Shown here piece by piece: positions 26,637 to 35,651 of a DNA stretch of 64,000 nucleotides. Every line of letters starts with the position of its first letter. Positions within the stretch are counted from its first letter, which is position 1. The notes under the pieces are model-generated. The model saw only the letters and a list, made by a program, of their open reading frames with translations, did no database searches and was not told where the DNA came from. A program made the translations under genes and the position numbers. This DNA is from Oscillibacter valericigenes Sjm18-20 (GTDB taxonomy: Bacteria > Bacillota > Clostridia > Oscillospirales > Oscillospiraceae): assembly GCA_000283575.1 (NCBI GenBank), contig AP012044.1, positions 496,001-560,000 of the forward strand, in the 5' to 3' direction.

Positions 26637-28238
26637 TTACTGCAGCAGCTGCAGCACGCCCTGGGGAACCTGATTCGCCTGAGCCAGCATGGCCTGAGCG
26701 GACTGCACCAGGATATTGTTCTTGGTGTAAGCCATCATCTCGGAGGCCACATCGGTGTCGCGGACGGTGGACTCGGCGTCCTGGATGTTCTCGGTCATGA
26801 CGCCCAGGTTGTTGATGGTGTGGTCCAGACGGTTCTGCAGAGCGCCCAGATTACCACGGGTGGAGGACACGGTGTTGATGGCAGACTTGATCTTATCAAT
26901 GGCAGAAGTGGCACCCGCCTGAGTGGAGATATCGATATCGCTGATTCCCAGCGCCTTGGCGTGCATATCGCCCACGGAAACCGTCAGCTGATTGAAGTCC
27001 TCGGCGGTATCCCCGATCTGCAGCTTCAATCCGCCCGTGCCGCTGGTTCCCGCGGGAACCAAGAAGTCCATCTCTGTGCCAGCGCCTACCGTCGGCGTAT
27101 AACCGGTCTTCTGCGCAATCAGATCTCGCATCGCAATGGCATCTCCATTAGCCACACCAGAGGCAGGAGCAGCAACAACGATAGAGTTTACGCCGTCCTT
27201 GCCCAGCTTCTCAGCATCCGTCTGCGAGTCGACAAAAGCAAACTTCTGGCCGCCAATCGTGAACGTATCGCCAACGGTATACTCATTCTTAAGCTTAGCA
27301 AAGTCGATTTTCTGATAGGCTTCCGCACCAGCGGTCGTAGTCGCTACTGTAGAAAGAACCGGTGTAGCTAGATTAATACCAGTGGTATCCCAATCCTGCA
27401 GAACACTATTAACTTTTGTATTGGCACCAGCAGTCTTGGCAGTCAGAGAAATCTTGCCACTACCATCCGTAACCTTGAAGGTGCCAGTGAGATCGCTATT
27501 TTCATTTGCTGCGGCAACAAAAGCCGTCGCTAGCTCGCTAGCATCTGCCTGTTTCGCAGTTGCCAAGGCAATCTTTGTTCCGCCAGCGGTGACGAGATTA
27601 TCACCAGTATCATCAGCAGTTAAAGACAATTTAGCCGTTTGGGAATTGCCATCAGCATCTGTATAATTGATCGTTGCTGTTAGCACTTTACCTGCAGTTA
27701 AATCGCCAGCCTTGGTAGCTAAAAATGTTATGCTTTGAATATCTTTATCTGCCGCAACATCCGACAGGTCCAATCCGGTGATTTCGGGGACACTGTTGGA
27801 AGCACCGCTGGCGGACAGGGACCCGTCCAGCAGCTTGATGCCGTTAAAGTTGGAGGAGTCGGCGATGCGGTTGATTTCGGACTTCAGCTGGGAGACTTCC
27901 TTCTGGAGGTTGTCGCGGTCGGTCTGGTTGTCATAGGTTCCGTTGGAGGACTGGTCGGCCAAGGTCACCATGCGGTTCAGCATGGAGTGGACCTCGGTCA
28001 GAGAGCCCTCGGCGGTGCCCACCAGATTGATGCCGCTCTTGGCGTTGGAAGTAGCCTGCTGCAATCCGGAGATCTGAGCGCGCATCTTCTCGCTGATGGC
28101 CAGACCCGCGGCGTCGTCGCCGGCGCGGTTGATCTTATAGCCAGAAGACAGCTTTTCAAGGTTCTTGCTCAGAGCGGCAGAGTTGCCGGTGTAGTTGCGA
28201 TAGGCGTTCATCGCCATGATGTTGTGTTGAATACGCAT
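26637..28238 (-). CDS. fliC: Flagellin
   Basis: A 533-residue flagellin. The N-terminal D0/D1 part ([15 protein letters not shown], then [20 protein letters not shown]) runs to about residue 140. The C-terminal D1/D0 part ([19 protein letters not shown], ending [10 protein letters not shown]) covers the last 90 residues. The middle 300 residues are a Thr/Ala-rich variable domain with fewer conserved features and slightly different base composition. GGAGG precedes ATG 28238. A weak SigD-like -10 lies upstream. The Thr/Ser-rich centre would suit O-glycosylation; the glycan island at 8.5-22.8 kb is a candidate supplier, though several unrelated genes separate them. Confidence 0.97.
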   Translation of the reverse strand: MRIQHNIMAMNAYRNYTGNSAALSKNLEKLSSGYKINRAGDDAAGLAISEKMRAQISGLQQATSNAKSGINLVGTAEGSLTEVHSMLNRMVTLADQSSNGTYDNQTDRDNLQKEVSQLKSEINRIADSSNFNGIKLLDGSLSASGASNSVPEITGLDLSDVAADKDIQSITFLATKAGDLTAGKVLTATINYTDADGNSQTAKLSLTADDTGDNLVTAGGTKIALATAKQADASELATAFVAAANENSDLTGTFKVTDGSGKISLTAKTAGANTKVNSVLQDWDTTGINLATPVLSTVATTTAGAEAYQKIDFAKLKNEYTVGDTFTIGGQKFAFVDSQTDAEKLGKDGVNSIVVAAPASGVANGDAIAMRDLIAQKTGYTPTVGAGTEMDFLVPAGTSGTGGLKLQIGDTAEDFNQLTVSVGDMHAKALGISDIDISTQAGATSAIDKIKSAINTVSSTRGNLGALQNRLDHTINNLGVMTENIQDAESTVRDTDVASEMMAYTKNNILVQSAQAMLAQANQVPQGVLQLLQ

Positions 28239-28371
28239 ATTAGTTTACCTCCATGTAATTTTTCAGGCGGGAATCCATTCCCGGCCCTTTTTATAAGCGG
28301 CGTTCCCGGCTCCAGAGGCCTCATGGGGCCGTTCGCGTCCGCGGCAGGGGCCTTTTACCCTTGTATCCCAT

Positions 28372-28400
28372 ATATCGTCCGTTTTTTGAAAAACATAAGC
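28372..28400 (-). promoter_or_regulatory. Possible SigD-type promoter of flagellin gene
   Basis: On the minus strand GACGATAT resembles the SigD -10 GCCGATAA (6 of 8). The -35 position, 15 bases upstream, reads TTAT and fits poorly. The long 5' leader (about 130 bases) is GC-rich and can fold. Confidence 0.35.
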
Positions 28401-28525
28401 GTTTTAAAAAAATTTTTCCAATTTTGGCAAAGGCCCTCCCGCCGCACCGCCTGCGGTTTTTCCGCATACGATAGCAGGACGGGAGCACTTTTTAGCGCGC
28501 CTGTTGGTAAAGGAGGATATCTGCC

Positions 28526-29284
28526 ATGATGATCGCTCTTGAGCATGTGGCGCTGACCTATCAATCGCCGGATGGAGAGATCGAGGCATTGCGGGACGTG
28601 TCGTTTGAGATGGAGGAGGGGGAGTTCGTCAGCATCGTGGGGCCGTCCGGCTGCGGAAAATCCACGCTGCTGAGCCTTATCAGCGGGCTGGAGCCGCCCA
28701 CCGGCGGACAGATTCTGGTGGACGGAAAGCCGGTGACCGCGCCGTCCGGCCGGGTGGGGCTGATGCCCCAGCGGGACCAGCTTTTTGAGTGGCGCACCAT
28801 TTGGGACAACGTGACGCTGGGGCTGGAGCTGCAAAAAGAGCGGGACCCGAAGCAGTATGAGCGGGTCCGGGAGCTGTTGGAGCAGTATGGTCTGGGGGCG
28901 TTTACGGAAAAACGGCCCTCGCAGCTCTCCGGCGGAATGCGGCAGCGCTGTGCCCTGATCCGGACCATGGCCACCCAGCCGAGGATTCTGCTGCTGGACG
29001 AACCCTTTTCCGCGCTGGACTATCAGACGCGGCTGTCCGTTTCCGCGGACATACATGCCATTATACGCCAGGAGCACAAGACCGCCCTGCTGGTGACCCA
29101 CGACATCTCCGAGGCCATCAGCCTTTCCGACCGGGTGGTGGTGCTCAGCCACCGCCCCGCTGTCGTCAAGTCCATCCACGATCTGGGGGTCCTGCGGGAC
29201 CTTCGGCCGATGGCGCGGCGGGACGCGCCGTCGTTCCGTACGTATTTCAATTCTATTTGGAAGGAGCTGGATGTCAATGCCTGA
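28526..29284 (+). CDS. ABC transporter ATPase, SsuB/TauB type
   Basis: A 252-residue ATPase with an AGGAGGA ribosome site. Walker A is GPSGCGKST, the Q-loop is LMPQRDQL, the signature is LSGGMRQR, Walker B is ILLLDEPFSALD and the switch is LVTHD. The family energises uptake of nitrate, sulfonate, taurine or thiamine-precursor-like substrates at the membrane. It overlaps the permease start by 14 bases. The cognate binding-protein gene downstream is disrupted by an integrated element, so the transporter is probably not functional for uptake now. Confidence 0.95.
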   Translation: MMIALEHVALTYQSPDGEIEALRDVSFEMEEGEFVSIVGPSGCGKSTLLSLISGLEPPTGGQILVDGKPVTAPSGRVGLMPQRDQLFEWRTIWDNVTLGLELQKERDPKQYERVRELLEQYGLGAFTEKRPSQLSGGMRQRCALIRTMATQPRILLLDEPFSALDYQTRLSVSADIHAIIRQEHKTALLVTHDISEAISLSDRVVVLSHRPAVVKSIHDLGVLRDLRPMARRDAPSFRTYFNSIWKELDVNA

Positions 29285-30092
29285 TTCGGCTCCCTCCCTC
29301 CGGAGGCTTGCCTATCTCCGCGCCAAACGGCGGGAAAAGGCCGCCATCCGGTCGCTGCAAATTTTCCTGCTGATTTTCTTTCTGATTCTCTGGGAGGTTT
29401 CCGCCCGGCAGGGCTGGATTGACGCGTTTATCGTCAGCTCGCCGTCCCGCGTGGCAAAGACCGTGGCGGGACTCTATCAAAGCGGGGAACTCTGGGTCCA
29501 CCTTTGGACCTCCTGCGCGGAGACCGCGGCGGGCTTCCTGCTGGGAACGCTCAGCGGAACGCTGATTGCGGTTTTGCTGTGGTGGAGTACATTTCTCTCC
29601 CGGGTGCTGGACCCGTATCTGGTGGTGCTGAACGCCCTCCCCAAGACCGCCTTGGGACCGATCTTCATCGTCTGGATCGGCGCGGGGACGGCCTCCATCG
29701 TCGCCATGACGCTGGCAATTTCCCTGATCGTCACGATTCTCAATATGCTGGTGGGGTTCCTCTCCACCGACGAGCAGAAGCTCCGGCTGCTGCGGTCCAT
29801 GGGGGCAAGCCGGGGCCAGGTTTTACGAAAGCTGGTGCTGCCCGCCAATTTTCCGGCGCTGTTCAACACCCTGCGGGTCAACGTGGGCCTTTCCTGGGTG
29901 GGCGTCATCATGGGCGAATTTCTGGTTTCCAAAGCCGGGCTTGGGTACCTGATCGTGTACGGTTCCCAGGTGTTCAACATGGATCTGGTAATGGCCTCCG
30001 TCCTCGTTCTTGCGGCGGCGGCGGTGGTGATGTACCAGATTGTGCTGTGGCTGGAAAAATTTTTGAAAAAACGTTTAGGAGTGATCGCATGA
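29271..30092 (+). CDS. ABC transporter permease, SsuC/TauC type
   Basis: A 273-residue permease with about six membrane helices. The EAA-type cytoplasmic loop (SMGASRGQVLRKLVLPANFP) contacts the ATPase. ATG 29271 follows AAGGAG inside the end of the ATPase gene, so translation is coupled. Its end overlaps the binding-protein start (ATGA). It forms the membrane channel of the transporter. Nothing in the sequence shows the substrate. Confidence 0.95.
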   Translation: MSMPDSAPSLRRLAYLRAKRREKAAIRSLQIFLLIFFLILWEVSARQGWIDAFIVSSPSRVAKTVAGLYQSGELWVHLWTSCAETAAGFLLGTLSGTLIAVLLWWSTFLSRVLDPYLVVLNALPKTALGPIFIVWIGAGTASIVAMTLAISLIVTILNMLVGFLSTDEQKLRLLRSMGASRGQVLRKLVLPANFPALFNTLRVNVGLSWVGVIMGEFLVSKAGLGYLIVYGSQVFNMDLVMASVLVLAAAAVVMYQIVLWLEKFLKKRLGVIA

Positions 30093-31033
30093 AAAAACTG
30101 CTTGCCATGCTCTGCGCCGTGGGTGTCACAGTATCGCTGTGCTGCGCCTGCGGAGAAACCCAGGAGACCGTCACTGTCCGGCTGAACGAAGTTACCCATT
30201 CCGTGTTCTATGCGCCGCAGTACGCCGCCATGAAGCTGGGATTTTTTACTGACCAGGGGCTGGACGTGGAGCTGACCAACGGCGGCGGGGCCGACAAGGT
30301 AATGACCGCGGTGCTGGCGGGACAGAGCGACATCGGCCTTGCGGGGCCGGAGGCCTGCATCTACGTGTACAAACAGGGGAAAGAGGACTATCCCCGGGTA
30401 TTCGCTCAGCTGACTAAACGGGACGGGTCATTTCTGGTGGGCCGGGAGAACGTTCCCTTTAACTGGTCCGATCTGAAGGGGAAGACCATCATCGGCGGAC
30501 GCGCCGGAGGCGTGCCTGAGATGACGCTGGAATATGTCATGCGGCAAAACGGCGTGGTCCCCCAGGAGGACGCCACGGTGGATACTTCCATACAGTTCAA
30601 CATGATGGCCGGCTCCTTTACCGGCGGGAACGGGGACTATGTAACATTGTTCGAGCCCACCGCCACGGAGGTGGAGCAGGCCGGAAAGGGGTACATTCTG
30701 ACTTCCATCGGGCAGGAGAGCGGCGAAATCCCGTATACCGCCTATTTTGCCTCCCAGAGCTACATGAGCGCCAACCCCGACGTGATACAGCGGTTTACCA
30801 ACGCCATCGCAAAAGGGCAGGCATGGGTGCAGGAGCACACAGCCGCAGAGATTGCGGAGAACATCGCCGACCAGTTCCCGGACACGGATGTTGCGGTTTT
30901 GACCACGGTGGCCCAGCGATATAAGGAAACACTCCACTCGGTTGGAGTAATCCGACGCACGACTTGCTATCAACAAAGGTTTCCGGTACCGCTGGTACCG
31001 GAAACCTTTTATTGTTACTGTAAAGTGCATTAA
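30089..31033 (+). pseudogene. SsuA-type substrate-binding lipoprotein gene, 5' part, disrupted by element insertion
   Basis: Starts at ATG 30089 (AGGAG site) with a lipoprotein signal ending LCCAC. It continues as an NMT1/THI5-like binding protein (FYAPQYAAMKLGFFTDQGLD, then VLAGQSDIGLAG). Homologous reading stops at QRYKE near 30928. The frame then runs on for 35 unrelated codons through a terminator hairpin to TAA at 31033. The missing C-terminus (IDAWNATPVMEQASLERLE onward) lies at 45861-46013, directly after a serine recombinase. Together the two parts would make about 329 residues, a normal length. The chimeric 314-residue product probably cannot fold its C-terminal lobe. Confidence 0.85.
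30975..31012. terminator. Bidirectional terminator at the left edge of the element
   Basis: A perfect 16-bp stem (30975-30990 with 30994-31009) has a 3-base loop, with TTTT on the plus side and TTT on the minus side. It would end the RES-gene transcript and insulate the element from the host transporter operon. Confidence 0.85.
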
Positions 31034-31077
31034 TACCTTTAACCCAAAACACACTTAGTTTGCCCACTCAACAGTAA

Positions 31078-32418
31078 TTAATCATCTTCAATTGGGATTT
31101 CCTGATTAAAATCCTCGTCCAGTATAAATTGACATTTGGAAGGCTCTACTGGCTGAATATCAGCAATGCTGTCTCGCTGCCCAATCAGCTTACTTGCACA
31201 CGAATCATTAGATATTTTTCTATATTCGAGTTCTTTCAAAGCAAGCCATTCTGTAAAATAGGGCAATTCGTAATGCTCACTAGTCAGATAATTATACTCA
31301 ATTAGCGGGGTTTCTTCGGGCAATGGGCCACAGAACAAGGCATAGTTATATGTGTTAGAGACTATGCTACTTTCAAACTTAATTCCATTATACCCCAGTT
31401 TTCTGATGTATTCTGCAAGCACTTGTGTTGGCACATACTCCAACGCTTTATCCTCTTCAGAAATCGGTTTGCTAATTTCTGCTTTAAAACATTTTAAGAA
31501 ATCATCTATCCAATTCATGTCATGACTATATTTGCTGTTAAAAATACTATAACGATGGAATTTTGGATTTATCGATAAATCGAGAACTTTTAGTTCCTTC
31601 TTAGGCTTAAATTTTCCTACAAGAACTGTCTCTCCATCTTTAGCACGAATCTCTTTTAAGCAGGTCTTAAGATTGTCGGAAAGATATGTATATGAAATTC
31701 CGGCTGGACTCATGCGATTATTTACTGAATATTTTATTGGAGCAGGCGCACACTTGTTATAAGCATCTAGTTCATCCAAATCCATCTTTAATTCAAATTT
31801 TCTAGCTCGTAGCAAGCATGTGTCTTTCTTGATATTACTTTGCATTGATTGAAGCACACTTCTTAGCACATTTAGCAGTTTTTCTCGGCTAGGACTTTCC
31901 CCCACGTCAAAATATCTATTGAAGTGCTTACATGCGTATTGAAAAGTCTTCCAAGCAAAGTGTTCTTCTAAATTCTCTTCACCAAACAAGTCGTTCTTAA
32001 TTGCTAAACAAGGATTTGTAATATCTCCATAACAATCATAAACGCCATCTTTCTTTTCCGAATAAGATGGCCCACTTTCCTCCATTAATGTTTTGAGCAA
32101 CTTTGTTTCCTGTTCTGATGTAAAATTGTCTGAAAAGATGCACTCGTCCTCTACCAGAATTTCCCACACAGATATGCCGGCTTGATTGCCATATTTATCT
32201 ATATAGCGACTAGATTCGGAATCCCACATTGCTCCTGTAAAATCTTCAACATGTTCATAAGCACGACTTAGGCCTTCTCTAATAAAATTTCCGACATCCT
32301 CAACTGTCCGAACGTTTACATTTTGGCTATCACAAAAATCACAGACTCCAATATTACCTTCTGCTTCAATAAATTTTTTTATTTCAGGGTCTGAAAAGCA
32401 TTCCTCACAACAAACCAT
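31078..32418 (-). CDS. RES-domain protein with N-terminal zinc-finger/HEPN-RES NTD, candidate NAD+-consuming effector
   Basis: A 446-residue protein; ATG 32418 has a GGAGGA site. N-terminus: a CxxCF zinc finger (C4, C7, then C26 and C29) as in HEPN/RES N-terminal domain 1 proteins, followed by a helical region (about residues 35-200). A RES domain spans about 200-365, with arginine in LLRARKF (near 204-206), NNRMSPAG (R235), Tyr243, Glu256 and FESS (S350/351). These match the conserved R-R-Y-E-S set of RES NAD+ phosphorylases/ADP-ribosyltransferase-like toxins. The C-terminal tail is acidic. Low GC compared with the host. It follows a P-loop ATPase gene on the same strand after 124 bases. The pairing suggests sensor plus effector in phage defence (inference). 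Confidence 0.75.
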   Translation of the reverse strand: MVCCEECFSDPEIKKFIEAEGNIGVCDFCDSQNVNVRTVEDVGNFIREGLSRAYEHVEDFTGAMWDSESSRYIDKYGNQAGISVWEILVEDECIFSDNFTSEQETKLLKTLMEESGPSYSEKKDGVYDCYGDITNPCLAIKNDLFGEENLEEHFAWKTFQYACKHFNRYFDVGESPSREKLLNVLRSVLQSMQSNIKKDTCLLRARKFELKMDLDELDAYNKCAPAPIKYSVNNRMSPAGISYTYLSDNLKTCLKEIRAKDGETVLVGKFKPKKELKVLDLSINPKFHRYSIFNSKYSHDMNWIDDFLKCFKAEISKPISEEDKALEYVPTQVLAEYIRKLGYNGIKFESSIVSNTYNYALFCGPLPEETPLIEYNYLTSEHYELPYFTEWLALKELEYRKISNDSCASKLIGQRDSIADIQPVEPSKCQFILDEDFNQEIPIEDD

Positions 32419-32542
32419 GCTATTCCTCCAACGCTTTTCTATATTCTTTTGTCCGAGAAAAACATTAACTTTAAACATGCACCCATCCTATTTTTTAATA
32501 AGCCGTTTTCCTCATAGAGCATACCTCAAATAAGATTTTTAA

Positions 32543-34045
32543 TTATCTTTCGTCGAATAAGCCTATTGCTTTTCCGTAATTATATAGCTTAGTTAATACA
32601 TAATTCGCTATTTCTGCTTGGCCTGTCTTTTTTCTCCACATAAGCTCAAGCCTTATTGGTACGTCTTTGGTAATGCAAAGAATATCGGTTCTTCTTGTTA
32701 ATCCATGTCCAAAATCATCTTCAAGCTCATAATCCAATATATAATTTGCTCTTAGTAACGCTTCGGCTAGTGCTTTATTTAGCAAAGTGTCATTTGACGC
32801 CGCAATACCTGATAGTTTTTTAAACGCATCTATACTATTACTTCCAGTCGGTGCTCCTTTTGTACCCATGCCTATTTCTTCATTAGAAAAGGCTTTTGCT
32901 AAGTCCGATTTGGCAAGCTTCTTAATTGCGTCTTCATTTGAAATTGTTTGCAGCCCTTGTGCTTTCATCATATTAATTAGCTGCTTATCGCCAAATTCTC
33001 TCATAATAGACATAGCGGCTAAAATTGGTACGTTTATTATTTTGCATTCAAAATACGAAGCTAATTTTCCAATCATATCTGGAATTTCTTTTATGACTTT
33101 CACTATATTAGCATCGGTTGATACTAATAATCTGTCTATATCCGCAAAGGCGTAACTACCACCTGTTAGTGCTGCAACATCTTTCCTTGGCTCATTTCCT
33201 GAAATCACCAAAACCCACATTTTGCATTTTTCAATTCCAACTAAGCTCTTTACTCTATTAGTGTTTTTATTTGATATTTTTCTCAATTCGCCGAGATAAT
33301 CCCCAATAGTTTCCGATGACCATGCAATTTTGCGAGCTAACTCATCTGTTATTCCTAAATTTAGCAAGCTTGCTCCGTTATTTAGAGAAAAAATCGTATT
33401 TCTTGCAATCATGACGTAATCCTGTTGCCAAGGTCCAGTGAATTCTATAAATCCATTTTCTACATTTATTAGAGATTTCCCACCTATTTCTACTGCTGTA
33501 TTAATTAATGTATCCCGCATTTGCTTTTTATTGCACAGCCACACCACTAGTGTTTTTTGCCCATTTTTACTACGGATAAATGTATTTATAGAATGTAAGC
33601 TCTTTTCAATTTCTTGTGGTAAAGAATCCTTCATGGCTTCCCTACCTTCTATCATAATTATTCTAAACTCCTTATCTGTAGGCTTAAGTGAACCTAATAA
33701 TGAAGAGATTTCTTGGTCATTGGCGATTGATAATACTTCTGTGTCCATTATAAAAAATGGTATGGTATGCAAGAATGTGGTTTTCCCAGCGCCTGATTTT
33801 CCATATAATATTAAAAAGGCTCCCCTCCCTGCGGAGGTCATATCTTCGTATATCTCATTAATTTCGCTAAGAGTACCTACTTGAACAATAAAGTCTTTTA
33901 AAGTATTTTCTTTGACAGCATTGCTGTTGAAAGCTTCAAAACGATCAGGTATAAATAAATCTTTCAAATGTGTACACCTTCTAAATTGCTTTTTTGATCT
34001 GGCATAATCTAAATTTCCAGTGTTGCTATAACTTCCTGTTGTCAA
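32543..34045 (-). CDS. P-loop ATPase, partner of the RES protein
   Basis: Up to 500 residues. Walker A YGKSGAGKTT is at about residues 81-90, and a Walker B-like RIIMIEGRE lies near 131. An AAA/STAND-like helical region follows, and KAFSNEEIGMGTKGAPTGSN precedes a C-terminal segment with DILCITKDVPIRLELMWRKK, which could be a degenerate restriction-endonuclease-like fold. No transmembrane helices. TTG 34045 is the most upstream start but has no ribosome site. TTG 33967 has AGAAGGTG 7 bases upstream and may be the true start (about 474 residues). It has its own strong promoter at 34213-34241. AT-rich relative to the host. I do not recognise the exact family. Confidence 0.75.
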   Translation of the reverse strand: MTTGSYSNTGNLDYARSKKQFRRCTHLKDLFIPDRFEAFNSNAVKENTLKDFIVQVGTLSEINEIYEDMTSAGRGAFLILYGKSGAGKTTFLHTIPFFIMDTEVLSIANDQEISSLLGSLKPTDKEFRIIMIEGREAMKDSLPQEIEKSLHSINTFIRSKNGQKTLVVWLCNKKQMRDTLINTAVEIGGKSLINVENGFIEFTGPWQQDYVMIARNTIFSLNNGASLLNLGITDELARKIAWSSETIGDYLGELRKISNKNTNRVKSLVGIEKCKMWVLVISGNEPRKDVAALTGGSYAFADIDRLLVSTDANIVKVIKEIPDMIGKLASYFECKIINVPILAAMSIMREFGDKQLINMMKAQGLQTISNEDAIKKLAKSDLAKAFSNEEIGMGTKGAPTGSNSIDAFKKLSGIAASNDTLLNKALAEALLRANYILDYELEDDFGHGLTRRTDILCITKDVPIRLELMWRKKTGQAEIANYVLTKLYNYGKAIGLFDER

Positions 34046-34178
34046 AACTGCGTGTTATTGCCGGACTTGTGTCAAAACGCAAATATGTTCAAGAAGGTAG
34101 TACATTTGAAAGAAACAGCCGTCAGAACATATCAGCTACTCCTTTCTTTTTAAGGTAGTGAAACAGTGCTAATATGTC

Positions 34179-34241
34179 GGATTAATTTCCGATATTTGTA
34201 AATTATATATTTATTATAGGCCAAATAGTCGAATAGGTCAA
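34179..34241 (-). promoter_or_regulatory. Promoter and dyad of the ATPase/RES module
   Basis: On the minus strand TTGACC (34241-34236) and TATAAT (34218-34213) are 17 bases apart. A TCGGA-N6-TCCGA dyad (34179-34194) lies just after the expected start of transcription. The leader is about 160 bases long. Confidence 0.7.
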
Positions 34242-34669
34242 CAGTTGTTTTCCGTGAATTTGCAGCCCATTTATAGCAAAAGAGTGCTGCTAAATAGTAT
34301 CAACCGAACGTTTTTCATTTATGCTATAAGTCCCATTTATACCACCAAAGCGTGCGGAATACTTACCCGGATAGAGCAATTGCTGACTACACCAACACGC
34401 TGCAAGTAGCGGAATTTGTATAGAGAAATTGGCAACTCTCATAAAATGCGGCTGGTCTGCCGCAGGCCAGATTCCCCTTAAATCAAGACATAGGCCGAAA
34501 TTTCCTTTTGGAATTTGCGAGACATTCCCGGTAACTTACTCTTTTTTCATTTGCTTGCTTTATTTAATGCAAAAAAGCACGCGTGGTTTGGGGCTTCTAC
34601 TTGTCCAAGAGCCTTACCCTACCAGCGGTGGTTATACCATCTGAGGCGGCTAATTTTTCAGTGCAAAAT
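34242..34669. other. Gene-free AT-rich gap
   Basis: No open frame with a ribosome site or recognisable homology. Small dyads occur (e.g. TGCGGC/GCCGCA near 34445). I see nothing else. Confidence 0.5.
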
Positions 34670-34816
34670 AGGCTGTTGCAAAACGAATTTCAGATAGCAA
34701 ATTGCACAATAAAGCAGTCCTAAAAATAAAAAAATGCGTCTTGAAACGGCTTATCGGGGCCGAATCAAGGCGCGTTTTGTGCACTTTTCCCCTGAAGAGG
34801 CGTTTTGCAACAGCCT
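34670..34816. mobile_element. MITE-like element with 16-bp terminal inverted repeats
   Basis: AGGCTGTTGCAAAACG at 34670-34685 is repeated in perfect inverted orientation at 34801-34816. The 147-bp unit has no gene. The ends resemble IS-type terminal repeats containing CTGTTGCAAA. No clear target duplication is seen. Confidence 0.75.
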
Positions 34817-34830
34817 CTTATTTTACATAT

Positions 34831-34949
34831 CGCATTTGCTCTTCTTCCAGTTGTGGAACTTTTTCTACTTGTCGCATTTGCTCTTCTTCCAGTTGTGGAA
34901 CTTTTTCTACTTGTCGCATTTGCTCTTCTTCCAGTTGTGGAACTTTTTT
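34831..34949 (-). repeat. Three 42-bp direct repeats encoding a 14-residue motif on the minus strand
   Basis: Units begin at 34831, 34873 and 34915 (last one 35 bases). On the minus strand they read in frame as KVPQLEEEQMRQVE three times, ending YVK and TAA at about 34820. The frame extends upstream to about 34985 without a usual start codon, so it may be the tail of a deleted coiled-coil protein. Units are almost identical, with no spacers. Confidence 0.8.
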
Positions 34950-35003
34950 ATGCGATAATATGCATGTTTCTGTGAACTTTTTTAAAATTGCAAACTATAC
35001 CCA

Positions 35004-35032
35004 TTGAATTGCATTCCAAGATATGGTATAAT
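35004..35032 (+). promoter_or_regulatory. Promoter of the RecD2-like operon leader
   Basis: TTGAAT (35004-35009), a 17-base spacer and TATAAT (35027-35032). Confidence 0.75.
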
Positions 35033-35038
35033 ACAGCC

Positions 35039-35228
35039 ATAGCAAAAGCAAAGTAGCAGCGTTTGAGGGTTGCAGCCCTCAAACGCCTGCGCAGGTGAGT
35101 AAGCACCAGCACAATAGCTATCGCTACACCACAGGTAGATTATACCCAGTTTTGCGTCAAAGCGCAACTGATTTCTCCTCTGGTGTCGCTGAAGCATCGT
35201 GCGGATACGTCCTGCACGATGCTTTTTT
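35039..35228 (+). ncRNA. Structured leader or small RNA ending in a terminator
   Basis: About 190 nt from the promoter to a strong terminator (35192-35228; stem AAGCATCGTGC with GCACGATGC, then T6). An 11-bp perfect hairpin GCGTTTGAGGG/CCCTCAAACGC is at 35059-35086, followed by the palindrome CTGCGCAG. The next gene starts only 24 bases after the terminator, so expression must depend on readthrough or antitermination. Alternatively it is a free-standing small RNA. Confidence 0.5.
35192..35228 (+). terminator. Terminator upstream of the RecD2-like operon
   Basis: An 11-bp stem with an 11-base loop and T6 tail, directly before the GAGGAGG ribosome site of the next gene. Confidence 0.85.
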
Positions 35229-35252
35229 GCGACATTTTGAGGAGGAACCAGT

Positions 35253-35648
35253 ATGAACAAAGACAACAGCACCTATAAATTTAACATCCCCGCGCTGCGT
35301 CAGGCAGAGGACATCGTGCAGCGGAACAGCGGAGACTCCCTGCCACATGCATTCACGTTCTATGCGGAAGAAATCGTTCATCAAGGTCGATATCCGGCCA
35401 TTCACAAGGCCGAGACAGCATTGTCTGCCAATGACTATGCTTACCGTTTGGATAAGGTGAATAAAGCTCTTGACGCTGTCATGCGCACGCTGAGCCAGCA
35501 TTCCAGTATTGCCGTTGTACGTGCGCAGGCTGCCTGGGACATTCGGATGTGTCTGGCTGAACGCCGACACTGCAAACGGATGCTGGCCGATTTGGCCGAA
35601 AGGAAGGCGCAATTTCCCGAGACTGCTGAGCATCGGAAGGGGGCTTGA
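35253..35648 (+). CDS. Hypothetical helical protein preceding the RecD2-like gene
   Basis: A 131-residue protein with a GAGGAGG site before ATG 35253. No recognised domain. The second half (YRLDKVNKALDAVMRTLSQ, then AQAAWDIRMCLAERRHCKRML) is predicted helical. It aligns in pattern with the protein at 36966 (KARNDLLHSLEL, then AAKLKMCLLERRIYKDM), sharing MCLxERRxxKxM. The two flank the RecD2-like helicase gene, so they may bind it or each other. No signal peptide. Function unknown. Confidence 0.7.
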   Translation: MNKDNSTYKFNIPALRQAEDIVQRNSGDSLPHAFTFYAEEIVHQGRYPAIHKAETALSANDYAYRLDKVNKALDAVMRTLSQHSSIAVVRAQAAWDIRMCLAERRHCKRMLADLAERKAQFPETAEHRKGA

Positions 35649-35651
35649 GTT

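Noticed and set aside
30975..31033. Natural C-terminus of the binding protein in its present frame
   Set aside because: The last 35 codons run through a terminator hairpin and do not fit the family, while the true C-terminus is found at 45861-46013.
34831..34949. Three 42-bp direct repeats look like a CRISPR array
   Set aside because: Units are contiguous with no spacers, no cas genes are near, and the repeats keep an open frame on the minus strand.
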